From contig JAURXW010000113.1 in assembly GCA_030654205.1 (NCBI GenBank), positions 1-5,436 on the forward strand: a DNA stretch of 5,436 nt. Direction: 5' to 3'. The notes below the pieces were generated by a model, which did no database searches, was not told the DNA's origin, and worked only from the letters and a program-made list of their open reading frames with translations. Below, in pieces: positions 3,945-5,436 of this stretch. Made by a program: the position numbers and the translations under genes. Source of the stretch: Bacteriovorax sp. (GTDB lineage Bacteria > Bdellovibrionota > Bacteriovoracia > Bacteriovoracales > Bacteriovoracaceae). The stretch's first letter is position 1. Each line of letters opens with the position of its first letter.

Positions 3945-4454
3945 ATGAGTATCACGATTACCAACGATGAATTTCAAATCAATCTAAGCAAAGTTGAGTT
4001 TAGACAGGAAGCAGTCAAAAAATTTCTTAACCGTGGCAAAAAAACCGTCGAAACATTAGCTAAAGAATTGGGGGTAACAAATAAAACCCTATATCTTTGG
4101 GTTGATCGGTACGCATTTAATAATGATGTGGTAAAAAGAAATCCAAGCACCATGCAGAAGCTCAAACTCGTTATTGAGTACGACGCTCTTCCGGTCGATA
4201 TGAAAGGAAAGCTGTTGAGAGAGCATGGTTTATATTCAGAACAAATTGAACAATGGCGAGAAGCTGCTATGAAAAATAATCTTGAAACAATCACAGAAAA
4301 AACCCTACAAGAAATCTTGGACGCTCAAAAAGAAGAGATTAAACGTCTGAAACTTGAATTAAAGCGAAAAAACAAAGCATTGGCAGAAGCGAACACCTGC
4401 ATCTTGCTCCAAAAAAAAGCCCAGGAACTATATGGCGACGAGGACGAGGAATAA
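3945..4454 (+). CDS. IS3-family transposase OrfA
   Basis: This 169-residue DNA-binding subunit of the IS3 transposase recognises the terminal repeats. An N-terminal helix-turn-helix covers about residues 33-55 (TVETLAKELGVTNKTLYLWV). A second helical region contains LREHGLYSEQIEQWRE (91-106), a recurring signature of OrfA proteins paired with this kind of OrfB. A Lys/Leu-rich coiled coil follows (about 119-155) and would mediate oligomerisation, then LLQKKAQELYGDEDEE at the end. The start ATG is fixed by the strong AAGGAGGT. Near residues 156-158 the mRNA contains A8G, where ribosomes are expected to slip into orfB. Without the shift it ends at TAA 4452-4454 and, as in other IS3 elements, could act as a regulator of transposition. 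Confidence 0.9.
   Translation: MSITITNDEFQINLSKVEFRQEAVKKFLNRGKKTVETLAKELGVTNKTLYLWVDRYAFNNDVVKRNPSTMQKLKLVIEYDALPVDMKGKLLREHGLYSEQIEQWREAAMKNNLETITEKTLQEILDAQKEEIKRLKLELKRKNKALAEANTCILLQKKAQELYGDEDEE
4411..4419 (+). promoter_or_regulatory. Programmed -1 frameshift site (A8G) between orfA and orfB
   Basis: Eight A and a G at 4411-4419 read AAA AAA in the orfA frame. Slipping back one base keeps Lys-Lys pairing and continues in the orfB frame from 4418. The orfB frame is open upstream to 4358, has no ATG before 4511, and the conserved OrfB N-terminus begins earlier than that. A fused OrfAB made by -1 slippage is therefore the natural reading. No strong downstream stimulatory stem was seen. 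Confidence 0.7.
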
Positions 4455-5436
4455 AAACCAGTCTTGAAGATCGTCATAAGGCCTTTAGATTAATTAAAAT
4501 TGGAGTTGAGATGGGAGTTAGTAAGAAAAAAACCTGTGAGGTTTTAAGCCTAAATTATCGCTCTGTGGTTCGTTGGGAGAAAAATAAACTTCGTCCTGAT
4601 CAGAGGAAAGGTCCAAAGTCTTGTTCATATGCCTTAAGTATAGAAGAAAAAGAAGTTGTAATCAAAACTGCGACCAGTGATGAATTTAAAGACTCATCGC
4701 CAAGGCAGATTGTTCCAACTCTCGCTGATCGAGGAATATTTATCGCTTCAGAATCGAGTTTTTATAAAGTTCTGAAAGAGTATAAAATGATTAAGCATAG
4801 AGGTAAATCCAAGCGTCCAGAAGCGAGAGCAGTTCAAGGTTTACTTGCGACTTCTCCTAATAAAGTTTGGAGTTGGGATATAACATATTTAAATTCTCCT
4901 ATTAAAGGGAAGTTTTATTATTTGTATTTGGTGATGGATGTATTTAGTAGGATGATTATTGGCTGGAGAATTGAAGAAGAACAAAGTAGCGAGTATGCAT
5001 CTGCCTTAATAGATCACTGTTGTAGAAAATTTAGAATAAAGAAAAAGCAATTGTCTCTTCACTCTGATAATGGAGGGCCTATGAAAGGGGCCACGATGTT
5101 AGCGACACTTTACAAACTGGGAGTAGTACCATCGTTTAGTCGACCGCGAGTGAGCGATGATAATCCTTTTTCGGAATCACTTTTTAAAACAATAAAATAC
5201 CACGCCTCAATGCCAGCAAATGGAACGACAATGGAGAAATATAAAGGCTGGATGAATACTCTCGAGAATTGGTACAACAACAAACATCTCCATTCACAAA
5301 TAAATTATGTAACACCCGCATCTAGGCATTTTGGAACTGATAAAGAAATTTTGGAGAAGCGAAAAGTGGTTTATCAAATTGCTAAAGAGGCAAACCCAAA
5401 CAGATGGAAAAAGAAGGAAAGATCATGGAACTACAT
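4418..5436 (+). CDS. IS3-family transposase OrfB (DDE integrase domain), 3' end outside window
   Basis: This is the catalytic part of the transposase, a retroviral-integrase-like RNase H fold that cuts and joins IS ends. An HTH region (RHKAFRLIKIGVEMGVSKKK, then TCEVLSLNYRSVVRW) is followed by the linker SPRQIVPTLADRGIFIASES and the rve core. The core shows WSWDITYL (first Asp, codon 4877-4879), LHSDNG (second Asp, 5066-5068) and SRPRVSDDNPFSESLFKTIK (Glu, 5174-5176). Exactly 35 residues separate the second Asp and Glu, and Lys follows the Glu at +7, as in IS3 elements. The frame has no stop to the window end, where only the last residues appear to be missing. It is expressed by -1 frameshifting from orfA. 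Independent initiation at ATG 4511 would lose part of the HTH; an AUA at 4451 behind a GAGGA is a remote alternative. Confidence 0.92.

Larger units (their letters stand above)
3909..5436 (+). mobile_element. IS3-family insertion sequence, right end beyond window
   Basis: Two overlapping transposase frames (orfA, then orfB in the -1 frame) with a DD(35)E catalytic domain identify the IS3 family. The probable left tip is TGACACCTC at 3909, starting with TG as IS3 elements do, 36 bp before the orfA start. The exact boundary cannot be fixed because the right terminal repeat, expected to end GAGGTGTCA if this is correct, and the target duplication lie outside the window. All visible coding parts are intact, so the element could be active. 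Confidence 0.85.

Noticed and set aside
3974..4294. Minus-strand 106-codon ORF
   Set aside because: It lies entirely opposite orfA, which is well supported.

Overview
This is an AT-rich bacterial chromosomal window. The MurD tail, the LCM-type methyltransferase, the DUF2239 protein and the exported lipoprotein with a zinc-protease signature suggest a Gram-negative bacterium. The style resembles Bdellovibrionota/Bacteriovorax-like genomes, but that is an impression and no marker gene here proves it.

Layout. (1) Positions 3-461 are the C-terminal third of murD (+), cut by the window edge. (2) Positions 487-774 look empty by ORF length but hold a compact locus that I read as a TisB/IstR-like type I toxin-antitoxin module. 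A minus-strand 27-codon hydrophobic peptide gene (526-609) has a perfect AGGAGG ribosome binding site, its own promoter and an intrinsic terminator. A divergent plus-strand small RNA of about 75 nt (about 699-774) has its own promoter and terminator. It carries an 18-nt stretch that can pair with codons 2-8 of the toxin-like mRNA. The small RNA appears to be antisense to a decayed second copy of the peptide gene. (3) Positions 968-1117 may encode a small secreted peptide, weakly supported and possibly frameshifted. (4) Positions 1314-1986 encode a putative zinc-metalloprotease lipoprotein whose last third is displaced by one extra T in a homopolymer near 1791-1795. (5) A bidirectional terminator (2071-2099) separates it from a convergent two-gene minus-strand operon.

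(6) The operon is a DUF2239 protein (3023-3604) followed 6 bp later by a TIGR00027/LCM-family SAM methyltransferase (2168-3016). Its promoter is near consensus (TTGACA-N17-TATTAT). It is covered by two copies of the palindrome TACCCGGGTA lying in a perfect 19-bp inverted repeat, an obvious operator. The central part of DUF2239 can be read as a ribbon-helix-helix-like segment after an AT-hook-like GRPK, so autoregulation by DUF2239 is a testable idea.

(7) From about 3909 to the window end lies an IS3-family insertion sequence. It has orfA (HTH plus coiled coil), an A8G slippery run, and orfB in the -1 frame with an intact DD(35)E catalytic triad. Its left end, including the orfA ribosome binding site, folds into a 12-bp hairpin. 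The right end is outside the window. The 236 bp between the operator and the IS (3672-3907) have no convincing gene, only several small inverted repeats.
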